DNA of 64,000 nt from JBJYKD01 sp049310025 (GTDB lineage Bacteria; Bacillota; Thermosediminibacteria; Thermosediminibacterales; Tepidanaerobacteraceae): assembly GCF_049310025.1 (NCBI RefSeq), contig NZ_JBJYKD010000003.1:62001-126000 (forward strand). The letters run 5' to 3'. Below the pieces are notes generated by a model. It was not told where the DNA came from. It made no database searches and saw only the letters and a program-made list of their open reading frames with translations. Below, piece by piece: positions 8,929 through 18,424 of the stretch (its first letter is position 1; the number at the start of each line of letters is the position of its first letter). The position numbers and the translations under genes were made by a program.

Positions 8929-8937
8929 TGATATAAT
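8929..8937 (+). promoter_or_regulatory. Extended -10 promoter candidate before mraY
   Basis: TG-A-TATAAT at 8929-8937 matches an extended -10 element; the -35 region is poor. It lies 68 bases before mraY in the gap left by the missing murF. Confidence 0.4.
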
Positions 8938-9004
8938 TCTGGTAAAAGCATCTCGGATATACCGTGCAAGAAACGGCACAGCTTATAATTTGGAGGGTCT
9001 TTAA

Positions 9005-9973
9005 TTGAAAGCGGAATTCACTGCAGCTCTTATTTCCTTTATCATAGTGGCGGTTATGGGAATTCTCACGATACCGACGCTGGCCAGGCTCAAGTTCGGC
9101 CAGACTGTAAGGACCGACGGTCCGAAGCGGCATTTCAAGAAGATGGGAACTCCTACGATGGGGGGGATCATGTTCATACCCGCCATTGCCATATCAACTC
9201 TGATTATTTCCGGCGGGTCCGCCAATGTTCTTATGGCAATCCTCTCTATGACAGGATTTGCTATGATAGGATTTTTCGATGATTATATAAAGATAATTAA
9301 AAAAAGATCTCTGGGACTTCGGGCAAACCAGAAATTAATGTTTCAATTAATATTATCCATGACTATGACCTTTTATGCCTATAAATTTTTTCCAAAAACC
9401 GGTACGGTTTTAGCTCCATTCTTTCCAGGGGGTATAGAAACGGGCCTTTTATTTATACCATTTACCATATTTGTCATCCTGGGAACCGTAAATAGCGTGA
9501 ATTTGACAGACGGACTTGACGGGCTGGTTTCCGGTATAGTGGCCATAATAAGCTTTTTTTATACGTTGATCTGCCTCTTTTTAGGCTTAAAAGACCTGGC
9601 TATTTTTGCAGCCTCGATAGGCGGGGCCTGTATAGGGTTTTTGATATACAATCATTACCCGGCCAGGGTATTCATGGGTGACACCGGGGCTCTGGGGCTT
9701 GGGGGAGCGCTGGCGGCTATGGCAGTACTGTCGGGAACACAGTTTTACCTGATCTTTTTTGGTATGATTTTTATTATAGAAACTCTTTCCGTGATCCTGC
9801 AGGTCATTTTTTTTAGAGTTACCGGCAGGAGGATTTTCAAAATGAGCCCCATTCACCACCATTTTGAACTGATGGGGTGGAGCGAACAAAAGGTGGTTTT
9901 GGCCTTCTGGTGCTTTACACTGTTGACCGGTGTAATGGGGCTTGCGCTCTTTGATTTGACCGGTTTGCCATGA
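9005..9973 (+). CDS. mraY: Phospho-N-acetylmuramoyl-pentapeptide transferase MraY
   Basis: It transfers phospho-MurNAc-pentapeptide to undecaprenyl phosphate, giving lipid I at the membrane. The 322 aa contain about ten membrane segments and the family motifs GFFDDYIK (catalytic Asp pair), NLTDGLDGL, FMGDTGALGLGG and the terminal PIHHHFE. The start is TTG 9005 after GGAGGG. It normally follows murF; here it probably has its own promoter. Confidence 0.97.
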   Translation: MKAEFTAALISFIIVAVMGILTIPTLARLKFGQTVRTDGPKRHFKKMGTPTMGGIMFIPAIAISTLIISGGSANVLMAILSMTGFAMIGFFDDYIKIIKKRSLGLRANQKLMFQLILSMTMTFYAYKFFPKTGTVLAPFFPGGIETGLLFIPFTIFVILGTVNSVNLTDGLDGLVSGIVAIISFFYTLICLFLGLKDLAIFAASIGGACIGFLIYNHYPARVFMGDTGALGLGGALAAMAVLSGTQFYLIFFGMIFIIETLSVILQVIFFRVTGRRIFKMSPIHHHFELMGWSEQKVVLAFWCFTLLTGVMGLALFDLTGLP

Positions 9974-9992
9974 AAAAGAAAGGGGAATGGTT

Positions 9993-11348
9993 ATGGAGCT
10001 TAAAGGGAAAAACGTATTGATAATAGGGCTTGCCCGGAGCGGCATAGCGGCCGCCGTGGAGCTGGCTAAACTCGGAGCAAAAATCGTAGCCAGTGACGTA
10101 AAGCCGAGAGAGGAAATAAAGGACGCCAGAGCCCTGGAACAATATGGGGTGAATCTGGTGTGCGGAGGGCATCCCGTTGAACTGCTGGAAAACTGCGACC
10201 TCATTGTGGTAAGCCCGGGTGTTCCCGCCGATATTGAGATTCTAGAGGAAGCCCGGAAAAGAGATATACCGGTAATAAGCGAACTGGAGCTGGGTTACTG
10301 GTTTTCCAGGTCCCCCATTATAGCCGTTACCGGGACCAACGGTAAGACCACCACTACCACTCTGATCGGAGAGATATTGAAAAACGACGGCAAGAACATC
10401 TCTGTGGCGGGCAATATAGGCATACCCCTTGTAGGGGAAGTGGATAAAGACGGCCGGAAGGATTATATGGTGGTGGAAGTCAGCAGTTTTCAACTGGAAA
10501 ACATAATGCATTTTAAACCCAAAATCGGCGTAATATTAAATATCACGGAAGACCATCTAAACAGGCACAAAACTTTTGAAAATTACGTGGAAGCTAAGGC
10601 CAGGATTTTTGAAAATCAGGATGAAAAGGATTTTGCCGTATTGAATTTCGATGATCCCACGGTGGTATCCCTGGCCAGGAGAGCCAAAAGTAAGGTCGTT
10701 TTTTTCAGCCGCAAGCAGGAACTGGCAAGAGGTGTTTATGTAAAAAACGGTGTCATTGTGATAAAGGAAAATGGTGAAATACACCCCATATTAAAGGCAA
10801 CGGAACTGGGAATAAAGGGTGCCCACAATTTGGAAAACGCCCTGGCTGCCGTTGCGGTGGCATGGATCGTAAAGGTAAATTTAAACAATCTGGCGGAGAC
10901 CCTGAAGGATTTTCACGGCGTGGAGCACCGGCTCGAATACGTCGCCACCATTGACGGTGTGAAATACATAAACGATTCCAAAGGCACAAATCCCGATGCC
11001 GCGCAAAAAGCCATCGAAGCTGTGGAGGAGCCCATAATACTGATAGCGGGCGGTTATGACAAGAAGAGCGATTTCACCGGATTTGTGGACTCTTTTAAAG
11101 GCAGGGTGAAAAAAGTAATACTGATAGGAGCCACCGCCGAAACCATAGAGAAGGCCTGCAGGAAGCAGGGTTTTTTCAATACGGAAAGGGCCGGTTCCAT
11201 GAAGGAAGCAGTAGAGCTTGCCAGGCGCTCTGCTGTGCCTGGAGACGCGGTTCTGCTGTCCCCGGCCTGCGCCAGCTGGGATATGTTCCAGAATTTCGAG
11301 GAACGCGGGAGGGCCTTTAAAGAGGCGGTGTACGCTTTAAAGAGCTAG
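9993..11348 (+). CDS. murD: UDP-MurNAc-L-Ala:D-glutamate ligase MurD
   Basis: At 451 aa it has the family's usual length. Visible features are an N-terminal nucleotide-binding fold (VLIIGLARSGIAAA), the ATP loop VTGTNGKTTTTTL, the central EVSSFQLE and INDSKGTNPDAAQKA motifs, and the C-terminal LLSPACASWDMFQNFEERG signature specific to MurD. It adds D-Glu to the stem peptide. ATG 9993 is preferred over ATG 9987, because the GGGG ribosome binding site ends at 9985. Confidence 0.97.
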   Translation: MELKGKNVLIIGLARSGIAAAVELAKLGAKIVASDVKPREEIKDARALEQYGVNLVCGGHPVELLENCDLIVVSPGVPADIEILEEARKRDIPVISELELGYWFSRSPIIAVTGTNGKTTTTTLIGEILKNDGKNISVAGNIGIPLVGEVDKDGRKDYMVVEVSSFQLENIMHFKPKIGVILNITEDHLNRHKTFENYVEAKARIFENQDEKDFAVLNFDDPTVVSLARRAKSKVVFFSRKQELARGVYVKNGVIVIKENGEIHPILKATELGIKGAHNLENALAAVAVAWIVKVNLNNLAETLKDFHGVEHRLEYVATIDGVKYINDSKGTNPDAAQKAIEAVEEPIILIAGGYDKKSDFTGFVDSFKGRVKKVILIGATAETIEKACRKQGFFNTERAGSMKEAVELARRSAVPGDAVLLSPACASWDMFQNFEERGRAFKEAVYALKS

Positions 11349-11364
11349 GAGGGGGTGAAAATTC

Positions 11365-12465
11365 ATGAAATATAAAAAACCTCCGGACTTTGCCATCCTT
11401 TTTTCTACGCTGATATTGCTTTGTTTTGGGATTATAATGGTTTTCAGCTCCAGCAGCGTATGGGCGCTATATCAGCATAAAGACAGCTTCTATTTTTTGA
11501 AAAGGCAGATGGCATGGGCTTTTTTGGGGTTCCTGGCCATGATTTTTTTCATGAATTACGATTACTGGAATATAAAAAGGCACGAAAAAACCGTGGTTTT
11601 TGTTATGTTTGTCCTGCTGGCCATAGTTTTAATCCCGGGCATTGGCATTGAAATCAACTATGCCCGTCGATGGATCGGCGTTGGCTCCCTGACGGTACAG
11701 CCTTCCGAACTGGCAAAGCTGGGAATGGTTATATACCTTGCGTGCGGATTGGAGCGAAAGCAAGATAAGATAACCAATTTCTTCAGCGGGGTGGTCCCAT
11801 TTTTGATAGTCACGGGGATTGTGTGCGGCCTCATTCTGGTGGAACCCCATTTGAGCGCGGCGGTGCTGATTGGGCTCAACACCATGATAATGCTGTTTGT
11901 GGCAGGCAGCAGCATTTTGCAGCTATTAGCCCTGGGGGCTGGCGGATTTGCGGGGGTTGTGGCGGCCATCTTAAGCGCACCTTACAGAATGAGGCGTTTT
12001 TTATCTTTTTTGAACCCGTGGGAGGATATACGGGACACGGGGTATCACATTATACAATCCCTGTATGCCCTTGGTTCAGGCGGATTGATCGGGGTCGGCC
12101 TGGGGCACAGCCGACAAAAGTTTTTTTACCTGCCGGAACCTCAAACCGACTTCATATTTGCTATAATAGGAGAAGAACTGGGTTTTTTGGGAGCTTCCTT
12201 TGTTATGTTGCTTTTTATGTTTTTCATATGGAGGGGTTATAAGACGGCGCTCTCGGCTCCGGACCTTTTTGGCAGGTTCCTGGCTGCCGGACTTACGACT
12301 CTCATAGCCCTTCAATTTTTGATCAACATCGCCGTTGTCACGGCGTCTATGCCGGTAACGGGGATGCCCCTGCCGTTTATCAGCTATGGAGGCTCTTCCC
12401 TCACGATTACAATGACAGAGGTGGGCATTTTGCTCAATATTTCAAGGTATACGGAGGCAAAATGA
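11365..12465 (+). CDS. spoVE: SEDS glycosyltransferase SpoVE/FtsW
   Basis: This 366-aa polytopic protein of the SEDS family (FtsW/RodA/SpoVE) polymerises lipid II. It has about ten membrane segments, the RRWIGVGSLTVQPSELAKLG loop, and the C-terminal PVTGMPLPFISYGGSS signature. Neighbouring spoVD supplies its transpeptidase partner. It is the only SEDS gene here, so it could act in cortex synthesis, vegetative division, or both; SpoVE is named from the SpoVD context. ATG 11365 follows TAGGAGGGGGTG. Confidence 0.9.
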   Translation: MKYKKPPDFAILFSTLILLCFGIIMVFSSSSVWALYQHKDSFYFLKRQMAWAFLGFLAMIFFMNYDYWNIKRHEKTVVFVMFVLLAIVLIPGIGIEINYARRWIGVGSLTVQPSELAKLGMVIYLACGLERKQDKITNFFSGVVPFLIVTGIVCGLILVEPHLSAAVLIGLNTMIMLFVAGSSILQLLALGAGGFAGVVAAILSAPYRMRRFLSFLNPWEDIRDTGYHIIQSLYALGSGGLIGVGLGHSRQKFFYLPEPQTDFIFAIIGEELGFLGASFVMLLFMFFIWRGYKTALSAPDLFGRFLAAGLTTLIALQFLINIAVVTASMPVTGMPLPFISYGGSSLTITMTEVGILLNISRYTEAK

Positions 12466-12466
12466 A

Positions 12467-13582
12467 ATGCCTGTAAAAAAATTCCTTTTAGCGGGGGGAG
12501 GCACCGGCGGTCATATTTACCCGGCCATAGCCATAGCCTCCCGCCTGAAACGCGATTTTCCCGATGCAAGAATTTTGTTTATAGGGACGGACAGAGGCCT
12601 GGAAAAACAGCTGGTGCCCAGGGCGGGCTTTCCATTGGAGAAGATCAGGGTGAAAGGTTTTAACCGCAAACTCTCTCTGGACACCCTTGTTTCTATTAAA
12701 GAGATGGTCCTGGGCGGATTGGATTCAATAAAAATTTTAATGCGTGAAAAACCGGATCTTGTAATCGGGACCGGAGGGTACGTGGCTGGCCCCGTTATAT
12801 TTTTTGCGGCCCTTTTAGGCTTGCCTACTATTATTCATGAGCAAAACGTCAAACCGGGCGTCACCAACAGGATTCTTTCGCGGTTCGTGGACAAAGTGGC
12901 CGTAAGCTTTCCGGATTCGGTGAAATACTTTCCAAAAGGCAAAACGGTTTTGACGGGAAACCCCGTAAGAAGCGAAATCGCTGCCGGTGACCGCGCCGCT
13001 GCTTTAAAAAAATTCGGTCTTCGTTCCGAACTGCCGGTGGTGCTGTGCTTCGGCGGAAGCCAGGGCGCGGCCAGGTTAAATGAGGCAATGCTTTACGTCA
13101 TAGAAAAGATTAAAAATTCCAGAAAGTTTCAGGTTATACACGTCACCGGCCAAAAACACTACAGCGGTTTTACCCAGATACTGGAAAATAAAGGAATAAG
13201 AATCGATGAACTGGAGCATATTAAATTAAAACCGTATATTTACGAAATGCAGGATGCGTATGCAGCCGCCGATCTGGTTATCTCGAGGGCCGGCGCCATC
13301 AGCATTTCCGAGATAACCCTGTGCGGCAAGCCGTCGATTTTAATACCGCTGCCGACGGCGGCCGACCGACATCAGGACTACAACGCGAACTTTTTGGAGA
13401 AAAACGGCGCTGGAGTGGTTATATACGATAGAGAACTTACGGGAGAAAAATTGTTGGGTGTAATTCGGGAGCTGGTATTTGATAAGGAAAGGCTCTCAAG
13501 AATGTCGGAGGCCAGCAGAAGTCTGGCCAGGCCGGAAGCTCTGGAAAACATTGTAAACGAGATAAAGAATCTTATAGACTAA
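12467..13582 (+). CDS. murG: UDP-GlcNAc:lipid I N-acetylglucosaminyltransferase MurG
   Basis: This 371-aa GT28 enzyme makes lipid II from lipid I on the inner membrane face. The N-terminal glycine loop GGGTGGHIYPA, the GTGGYVAGP loop, HEQN, and the C-terminal FGGSQGA, SRAGAISISE and PTAADRHQDYNA motifs are all present. It starts one base after the spoVE stop, so the two genes are translationally coupled. No promoter is evident before it. Confidence 0.97.
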   Translation: MPVKKFLLAGGGTGGHIYPAIAIASRLKRDFPDARILFIGTDRGLEKQLVPRAGFPLEKIRVKGFNRKLSLDTLVSIKEMVLGGLDSIKILMREKPDLVIGTGGYVAGPVIFFAALLGLPTIIHEQNVKPGVTNRILSRFVDKVAVSFPDSVKYFPKGKTVLTGNPVRSEIAAGDRAAALKKFGLRSELPVVLCFGGSQGAARLNEAMLYVIEKIKNSRKFQVIHVTGQKHYSGFTQILENKGIRIDELEHIKLKPYIYEMQDAYAAADLVISRAGAISISEITLCGKPSILIPLPTAADRHQDYNANFLEKNGAGVVIYDRELTGEKLLGVIRELVFDKERLSRMSEASRSLARPEALENIVNEIKNLID

Positions 13583-13587
13583 AATTA

Positions 13588-13616
13588 TTTACTTCATTTT
13601 TGCAGTATGTTAATAT
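13588..13616 (+). promoter_or_regulatory. Weak candidate promoter before murC
   Basis: TTTACT (13588-13593) and TAATAT (13611-13616) are 17 bases apart in the 132-bp gap after murG. Both hexamers match 4 of 6 consensus positions. Nothing else is seen in the gap except the murC ribosome binding site. Confidence 0.3.
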
Positions 13617-13714
13617 GATTTTGTACAAGCAATTAAACTGTAACAGGCGGAGATGGTGTAACATATCATATTTATATACCCACCCTATTGGTCTTACGGA
13701 AGGAGAGAAGCAAT

Positions 13715-15106
13715 TTGACAGGCAATTATAATCGTATACATTTTATCGGTATAGGCGGAACAGGTATGAGCGGGATAGCAAAAATAATGATGAACCTCGG
13801 CTACGAAGTTTCTGGCTCCGATCTTAAAGCTTCGGAGGCTTTAAATCGGCTGAAAAGCTCGGGAGCCAAAGTGTATATAGGCCATAAGGCCTCCAATGTA
13901 TACGGAGCCGACCTGGTAGTAATGTCTTCGGCTATCCCGGCGACCAATCCCGAATATATAATGGCGAAAGAATCAAACATCCCCATAGTTCACCGGGCGG
14001 ATATGTTGAGCCTTCTGATGGCTCCCAAGAAGGGCATTGCGGTAACGGGCGCCCACGGAAAGACCACCACCACTTCCATGATTTCTTTGATTTTGGAAAA
14101 AAACGACTTCGATCCTACGGTCGTAATCGGCGGAGAGTTAAACGACATTGGCGGAAACGCCTCTTTGGGTCATGGAGATTACCTTGTGGCAGAGGCCGAT
14201 GAAAGTGACGGTTCCTTTTTAAAATTAAATCCTTTCATAGCCGTCGTAACCAACATTGAGAACGATCACCTGGATCATTATAAGAACATGGATGCAATGA
14301 AGGAAGCCTTTAAAAAATTTATCGGAAATATAAAAGAAGGCGGTTTTGCAGTCCTGGGTAGCGACAATGAAAATGTTAGAGAAATAATAAAAGAAGTGAA
14401 TAAAGAGCATTATACCTTCGGTTTAAATTACCCGGCGGATTATATGGTTAAAAACATCAGGGCTTACGGCATGGAATCCAGCTTTGACGTATACTTCAGA
14501 GAGAAATTTTTGGGGCGGGTGGAACTTCATGTTCCTGGAATGCATAATATATATAATGCGACGGCGGCCGTAGCTGTGGGAGATAGGCTGGGTATAAATT
14601 TCGACGGCATGGTACGGGCCTTAAAAATGTTTAGAGGAGTTCAGAGAAGGTTTCAAATTGTCGGCGATGTAGAGGGCGTAAAGATAATCGACGATTACGC
14701 ACACCACCCCACGGAAATTAAAGCCACTTTAAAGGCTGCAAAATTATGCAATCCCAGAAAAATTTATGCCATTTTCCAGCCTCATAGATATACAAGGACC
14801 CGGATACTGGCAGAAGAGTTCGGCGGTGCCTTTGAGAATGCGGATGAGGTAATACTCACCCGCATCTACAGTGCTGGAGAAGCGCCGATTCCCGGCGTCA
14901 CGTCGGAATTGATTTACAATGCTCTGATGCGAAATGGAAAGCAGGTGACATATATAGAAGAAATGGAGGCTATTCCCGATTATATTCTACCCAAACTGAA
15001 GCCGGGGGATTATGTTTTGACCATAGGAGCTGGAGATATATGGAATGTGGCCTGCAACATCGCCACCGGGTTGCAGAAAACTTTTTTAAAGGGAGGTAAC
15101 AGGTGA
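13715..15106 (+). CDS. murC: UDP-MurNAc:L-alanine ligase MurC
   Basis: This 463-aa enzyme adds the first amino acid of the stem peptide. The start is TTG 13715 after AAGGAGAG; the longer frame from 13688 has no ribosome binding site. Motifs seen are IGIGGTGMSG near the start, the ATP loop VTGAHGKTTTTSMI, EADESDGSFL, the DDYAHHPTEI metal and substrate motif, and FQPHRYTRT. It is followed by murA 19 bases downstream. Confidence 0.96.
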   Translation: MTGNYNRIHFIGIGGTGMSGIAKIMMNLGYEVSGSDLKASEALNRLKSSGAKVYIGHKASNVYGADLVVMSSAIPATNPEYIMAKESNIPIVHRADMLSLLMAPKKGIAVTGAHGKTTTTSMISLILEKNDFDPTVVIGGELNDIGGNASLGHGDYLVAEADESDGSFLKLNPFIAVVTNIENDHLDHYKNMDAMKEAFKKFIGNIKEGGFAVLGSDNENVREIIKEVNKEHYTFGLNYPADYMVKNIRAYGMESSFDVYFREKFLGRVELHVPGMHNIYNATAAVAVGDRLGINFDGMVRALKMFRGVQRRFQIVGDVEGVKIIDDYAHHPTEIKATLKAAKLCNPRKIYAIFQPHRYTRTRILAEEFGGAFENADEVILTRIYSAGEAPIPGVTSELIYNALMRNGKQVTYIEEMEAIPDYILPKLKPGDYVLTIGAGDIWNVACNIATGLQKTFLKGGNR

Positions 15107-15125
15107 TTTCTCGGAGGTGAACTTA

Positions 15126-16388
15126 GTGGGGGCATATATTATAACCGGCGGCATCAGCCTTTCCGGCGAAATAAAAGTCCAGGGGTCAAAAAATTCCAGC
15201 CTTCCAATCCTGGCATCAACCGTATTGAGCGGGAAAAAAAGCATCATAAGGGATGTACCGATACTTAGAGATGTGGATGTAATGACGAATATACTGGAGC
15301 TGCTGGGAGCCGAGATTAAAAGAGATGAGCACGTCGTGGAAATCGATACGCAAAAGGTGGAAACTTATAAAGTTCCGGAACATCTGATGAGGGAGATGCG
15401 TTCGTCTATAGTGCTCATGGGAGCCCTGCTCGGGAGATTCGGGAAGGCGATAGTATCGTACCCCGGAGGATGCGAAATTGGCCCCAGACCCATCGACCTT
15501 CATTTGAAGGGTTTTAACTCGATGGGGGTCACTCTAAACGAAAGGCACGGTTTTATTTTTGCTGAAGCGAAAGAACTCAGGGGAGCGGATATACATCTGG
15601 ATTTCCCAAGTGTGGGAGCCACTGAAAATTTAATGCTGGCGGGAACCCTGGCAAAGGGTAAGACGGTTATCAGAAATGCCGCAAAAGAGCCGGAGATCGT
15701 GGATTTGCAGAACTTTTTAAATAAGATGGGCGCTCATATTAAAGGAGCCGGCACCGACACGATAAAAATAGAAGGATGCCGGATAACAGATCTAAAATCG
15801 GTGGAGGACCATACGGTAATACCCGACCGCATAGCCGCGGGAACTTACCTGGTGGCGGGAGCCATCACAAGGGGACAAGTGACAGTAAAAAATATATTTT
15901 TGGAACACATGGAACCCATCCTGGCGAAGTTAAGAGAGGTGGGCTGCAAAGTTGAATGCGATGATGATAGGATTAAACTCTATGTGGATTCTCCCCTCAA
16001 GTCGCTGGATAGTTTGAGGACCCTTCCGTATCCCGGATTTCCCACGGATATGCAGGCGCCGATCATGGCCCTCCTGACTACGGTTGAAGGTACTTCAATT
16101 CTTACGGAGACCGTTTTTGAAAACCGTTTTAAGCACGCGGAAGAGCTCAGGAGAATGGGAGCGAATATCACCGTAAACGGAAATACAGCCATAGTGAAGG
16201 GGGTTAAAAAATTAACCGGCGCCATTGTAGAGGCCAAGGATCTTAGGGCCGGCGCGGCACTGGTTTTAGCCGCACTGGCGGCTGAAGGCGAGACCCGTGT
16301 GGAGGGTGCCCAGCATGTGGAAAGGGGTTATGAAGAATTAGACAAAAATTTAGCCCTATTGGGCGCAAAAATTGTCAAAAAAGATTAA
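15126..16388 (+). CDS. murA: UDP-GlcNAc 1-carboxyvinyltransferase MurA
   Basis: It catalyses the first committed step of peptidoglycan synthesis, transfer of enolpyruvate from PEP to UDP-GlcNAc. The 420-aa protein has the catalytic cysteine at about residue 116 in YPGGCEIGPRPIDLH, so it should be the fosfomycin-sensitive Cys form, and GSKNSSLP near residue 21 with the substrate Lys. GTG 15126 lies 8 bases after GGAGGTG; the frame also opens at GTG 15117, inside that site. Whether a second murA exists elsewhere cannot be seen. Confidence 0.95.
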   Translation: MGAYIITGGISLSGEIKVQGSKNSSLPILASTVLSGKKSIIRDVPILRDVDVMTNILELLGAEIKRDEHVVEIDTQKVETYKVPEHLMREMRSSIVLMGALLGRFGKAIVSYPGGCEIGPRPIDLHLKGFNSMGVTLNERHGFIFAEAKELRGADIHLDFPSVGATENLMLAGTLAKGKTVIRNAAKEPEIVDLQNFLNKMGAHIKGAGTDTIKIEGCRITDLKSVEDHTVIPDRIAAGTYLVAGAITRGQVTVKNIFLEHMEPILAKLREVGCKVECDDDRIKLYVDSPLKSLDSLRTLPYPGFPTDMQAPIMALLTTVEGTSILTETVFENRFKHAEELRRMGANITVNGNTAIVKGVKKLTGAIVEAKDLRAGAALVLAALAAEGETRVEGAQHVERGYEELDKNLALLGAKIVKKD

Positions 16389-16449
16389 AATAGTTTAAAA
16401 TGTTTTATTTTAGTTTCTTTTTATACTTGATAAAAGGACAAGTGGTAGC

Positions 16450-17262
16450 ATGGTTAGGAGAGATTGGGGACAGGAACCTTTTTACATCCCAAGAAAAAAC
16501 AAGAAAATTAGCACAAAAAGACTATTGTTGTTGCTTCTATTTTTATGTATAATAGCAGTAATGCCGGTGGCCTATGGCCCTTTTTTTGCTGTTAAAAATA
16601 TAGAAGTAACGGGGAACCGGAGCATTTCTTCGTCCGAAATAATAAAAAGCGTAAGCTATTTATACGGAAAAAGCCTCTTGATGGTAAGACAAAAAGAGGT
16701 GGTGCATAGGATTATGGATTCGGTCCCCGTGCAAGAGGTGAAAGTAGGTTATAAATTGCCTCACACTCTTATTATAAAAGTAAAGGAAAGAGAAATAGCC
16801 GCTGCACTTCCTTATCTTAGCGGGTTCGCACTTATAGACTCCCATGGAATCGTCGTCAAACTGGAATCCAGCTTGGAAAATTACTCAATCCCGGTGGTTA
16901 CAGGACTCAATGTGACGAGCGCCAGAGTTGCCGACCGGCCGGTGGTGGACAAAAATCCCGATGCCTTTAGAATGCTTTTGAGTCTTGTTAGCAGTTTGTC
17001 GACCTTTTCAGCAGAGCTTTCGGAAATTCACGTTGAGAGTGATGCGGGTTCAAATAATGGTTGGACGTTTTACCTGTATACTCTGGATGGTTACCAGATT
17101 TATCTTGGAGACTTTGAGGAAAAAAAGATTCCAATGATAAAGGATATCCTTGATGATATTAGAAAAAACGGAAGGGGTAAGGGGATACTTGATATGAGCC
17201 ATGAAACGCCTGTGTTCAAACCGCTGGAAAAGGCAACAACAAAAGATGGGGTGGGAGGTTAA
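16450..17262 (+). CDS. divIB: Cell division protein DivIB/FtsQ
   Basis: The 270-aa bitopic protein has a cytoplasmic tail of about 25 residues, one membrane segment (LLLLLLFLCIIAVMPVAY) and a POTRA domain beginning FFAVKNIEVTGNRSISSSEII, followed by the FtsQ beta domain. It works with FtsL and DivIC in the divisome. Its place between murA and ftsA agrees with the family. The ribosome binding site (AGGACAAGTGG) is only moderate. Confidence 0.9.
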   Translation: MVRRDWGQEPFYIPRKNKKISTKRLLLLLLFLCIIAVMPVAYGPFFAVKNIEVTGNRSISSSEIIKSVSYLYGKSLLMVRQKEVVHRIMDSVPVQEVKVGYKLPHTLIIKVKEREIAAALPYLSGFALIDSHGIVVKLESSLENYSIPVVTGLNVTSARVADRPVVDKNPDAFRMLLSLVSSLSTFSAELSEIHVESDAGSNNGWTFYLYTLDGYQIYLGDFEEKKIPMIKDILDDIRKNGRGKGILDMSHETPVFKPLEKATTKDGVGG

Positions 17263-17265
17263 ACC

Positions 17266-18000
17266 ATGAAAAACACCGCAAAGGCCCATTTTCTCATTGC
17301 TGCGGTATGTTTCGTGCTGGGGATGATGCTGGTTGCACAATTCAGGAGTGTTCAGATAAACGGCGGAGCCGTCACTTCCCTGCAAAGAGTTGAAAAACTA
17401 ACATCAGATCTGAAAAATGCAATGGATGAAAAAGAAAAGCTGCAAAAAGAAGTAGTGGAATTGAGAAACAGGATAGCCGAATATGAAAGCTCGGTTTCAA
17501 GGGTCAGCGATATAACCGAAGCCATGCAAAAGGAACTGGAAAAAGCCCGGATGACAGCAGGATTGCTGGCCGGGTCGGGGCCCGGTGTCGTGATTACTCT
17601 GGACGACAGCAATGTGCCCAGGCAACCGGGGGAAGATCCGAACTTATTTTTGATTCATGACGAAGATTTGTTAAAAGTGATAAACGAATTGTTTGCGGCG
17701 GGTGCCGAAGCCGTTTCCGTCAACGGTCAGAGAATAATAGCCAACAGCGAAATCAGGTGTGTCGGTCCCACCATTATAATAAATTCCGTAAGACTTGCAC
17801 CACCCTTTGTTGTGGAAGCGATAGGAGATCCGGACACACTGGAGAGTTCTTTAAAAATGAGAGGCGGAGTTATCGAATCCCTGGAGGTTTTCGGAATTCA
17901 AGTGAACATCAAAAAACAGGATAACATTAATATGCCGGCGTACAACGGTCCCATTCAATTCAAGTATTTTAAGCCGCAAAAGGCGGGTGAGAAGCAATGA
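17266..18000 (+). CDS. DUF881 family protein (YlxW-like)
   Basis: The 244-aa protein has an N-terminal membrane anchor or uncleaved signal (residues 7-24), then a coiled coil (about 40-90, SLQRVEKLTSDLKNAMDEKEKLQKEVVELR) and the DUF881 domain with GPGVVITLDDS, LLKVINELFAAGAEAVSVNGQRI and a conserved RCVGPTIIIN block. The function is not established. In Firmicutes these genes sit between divIB and ftsA with sbp, which suggests an envelope or division role. It overlaps sbp by four bases. Confidence 0.9.
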   Translation: MKNTAKAHFLIAAVCFVLGMMLVAQFRSVQINGGAVTSLQRVEKLTSDLKNAMDEKEKLQKEVVELRNRIAEYESSVSRVSDITEAMQKELEKARMTAGLLAGSGPGVVITLDDSNVPRQPGEDPNLFLIHDEDLLKVINELFAAGAEAVSVNGQRIIANSEIRCVGPTIIINSVRLAPPFVVEAIGDPDTLESSLKMRGGVIESLEVFGIQVNIKKQDNINMPAYNGPIQFKYFKPQKAGEKQ

Positions 18001-18341
18001 TTTATCCTTTGATAGGTTTGGCATTGGGTTTACTGGCGGGTATTTTATCTCCCATCACGGTTCCCTATTTATATGCCCCCTACATGTCCATAGCCATTCT
18101 GGCGGCGCTGGATTCGGTTTTTGGAGGGCTCAGAGCCATCGAAGAAAATAATTTTGACATGAACATTTTTATAACCGGTTTTTTCAGCAACGCCCTGCTT
18201 GCCGGATTTCTGGCTTATTTTGGGGACAGGCTGGGCATTCCCCTTTACTTCGCGGCGATATTTGCCTTTGGTGTCCGCATTTTCCAGAACCTTGCCATAC
18301 TTCGCCGTGGAATAATCAGCCGAATTTTTTCTAAAAAATAG
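17997..18341 (+). CDS. sbp: Small basic protein Sbp (DUF1290)
   Basis: The 114-aa protein has four predicted membrane segments and the characteristic AALDSVFGGLRA segment of the DUF1290/small basic protein family. It starts in an ATGA overlap with the DUF881 stop. The family is always linked to ftsA-ftsZ in Gram-positive dcw clusters; its biochemical role is not known. Confidence 0.9.
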   Translation: MIYPLIGLALGLLAGILSPITVPYLYAPYMSIAILAALDSVFGGLRAIEENNFDMNIFITGFFSNALLAGFLAYFGDRLGIPLYFAAIFAFGVRIFQNLAILRRGIISRIFSKK

Positions 18342-18424
18342 TCGACAGTTTGAAAGGGAATTTTATTTATTTGTTGAATTCTATAAGTGGAAGAACCTGT
18401 CCAAGGGGGATGGGAGGTGCAATT

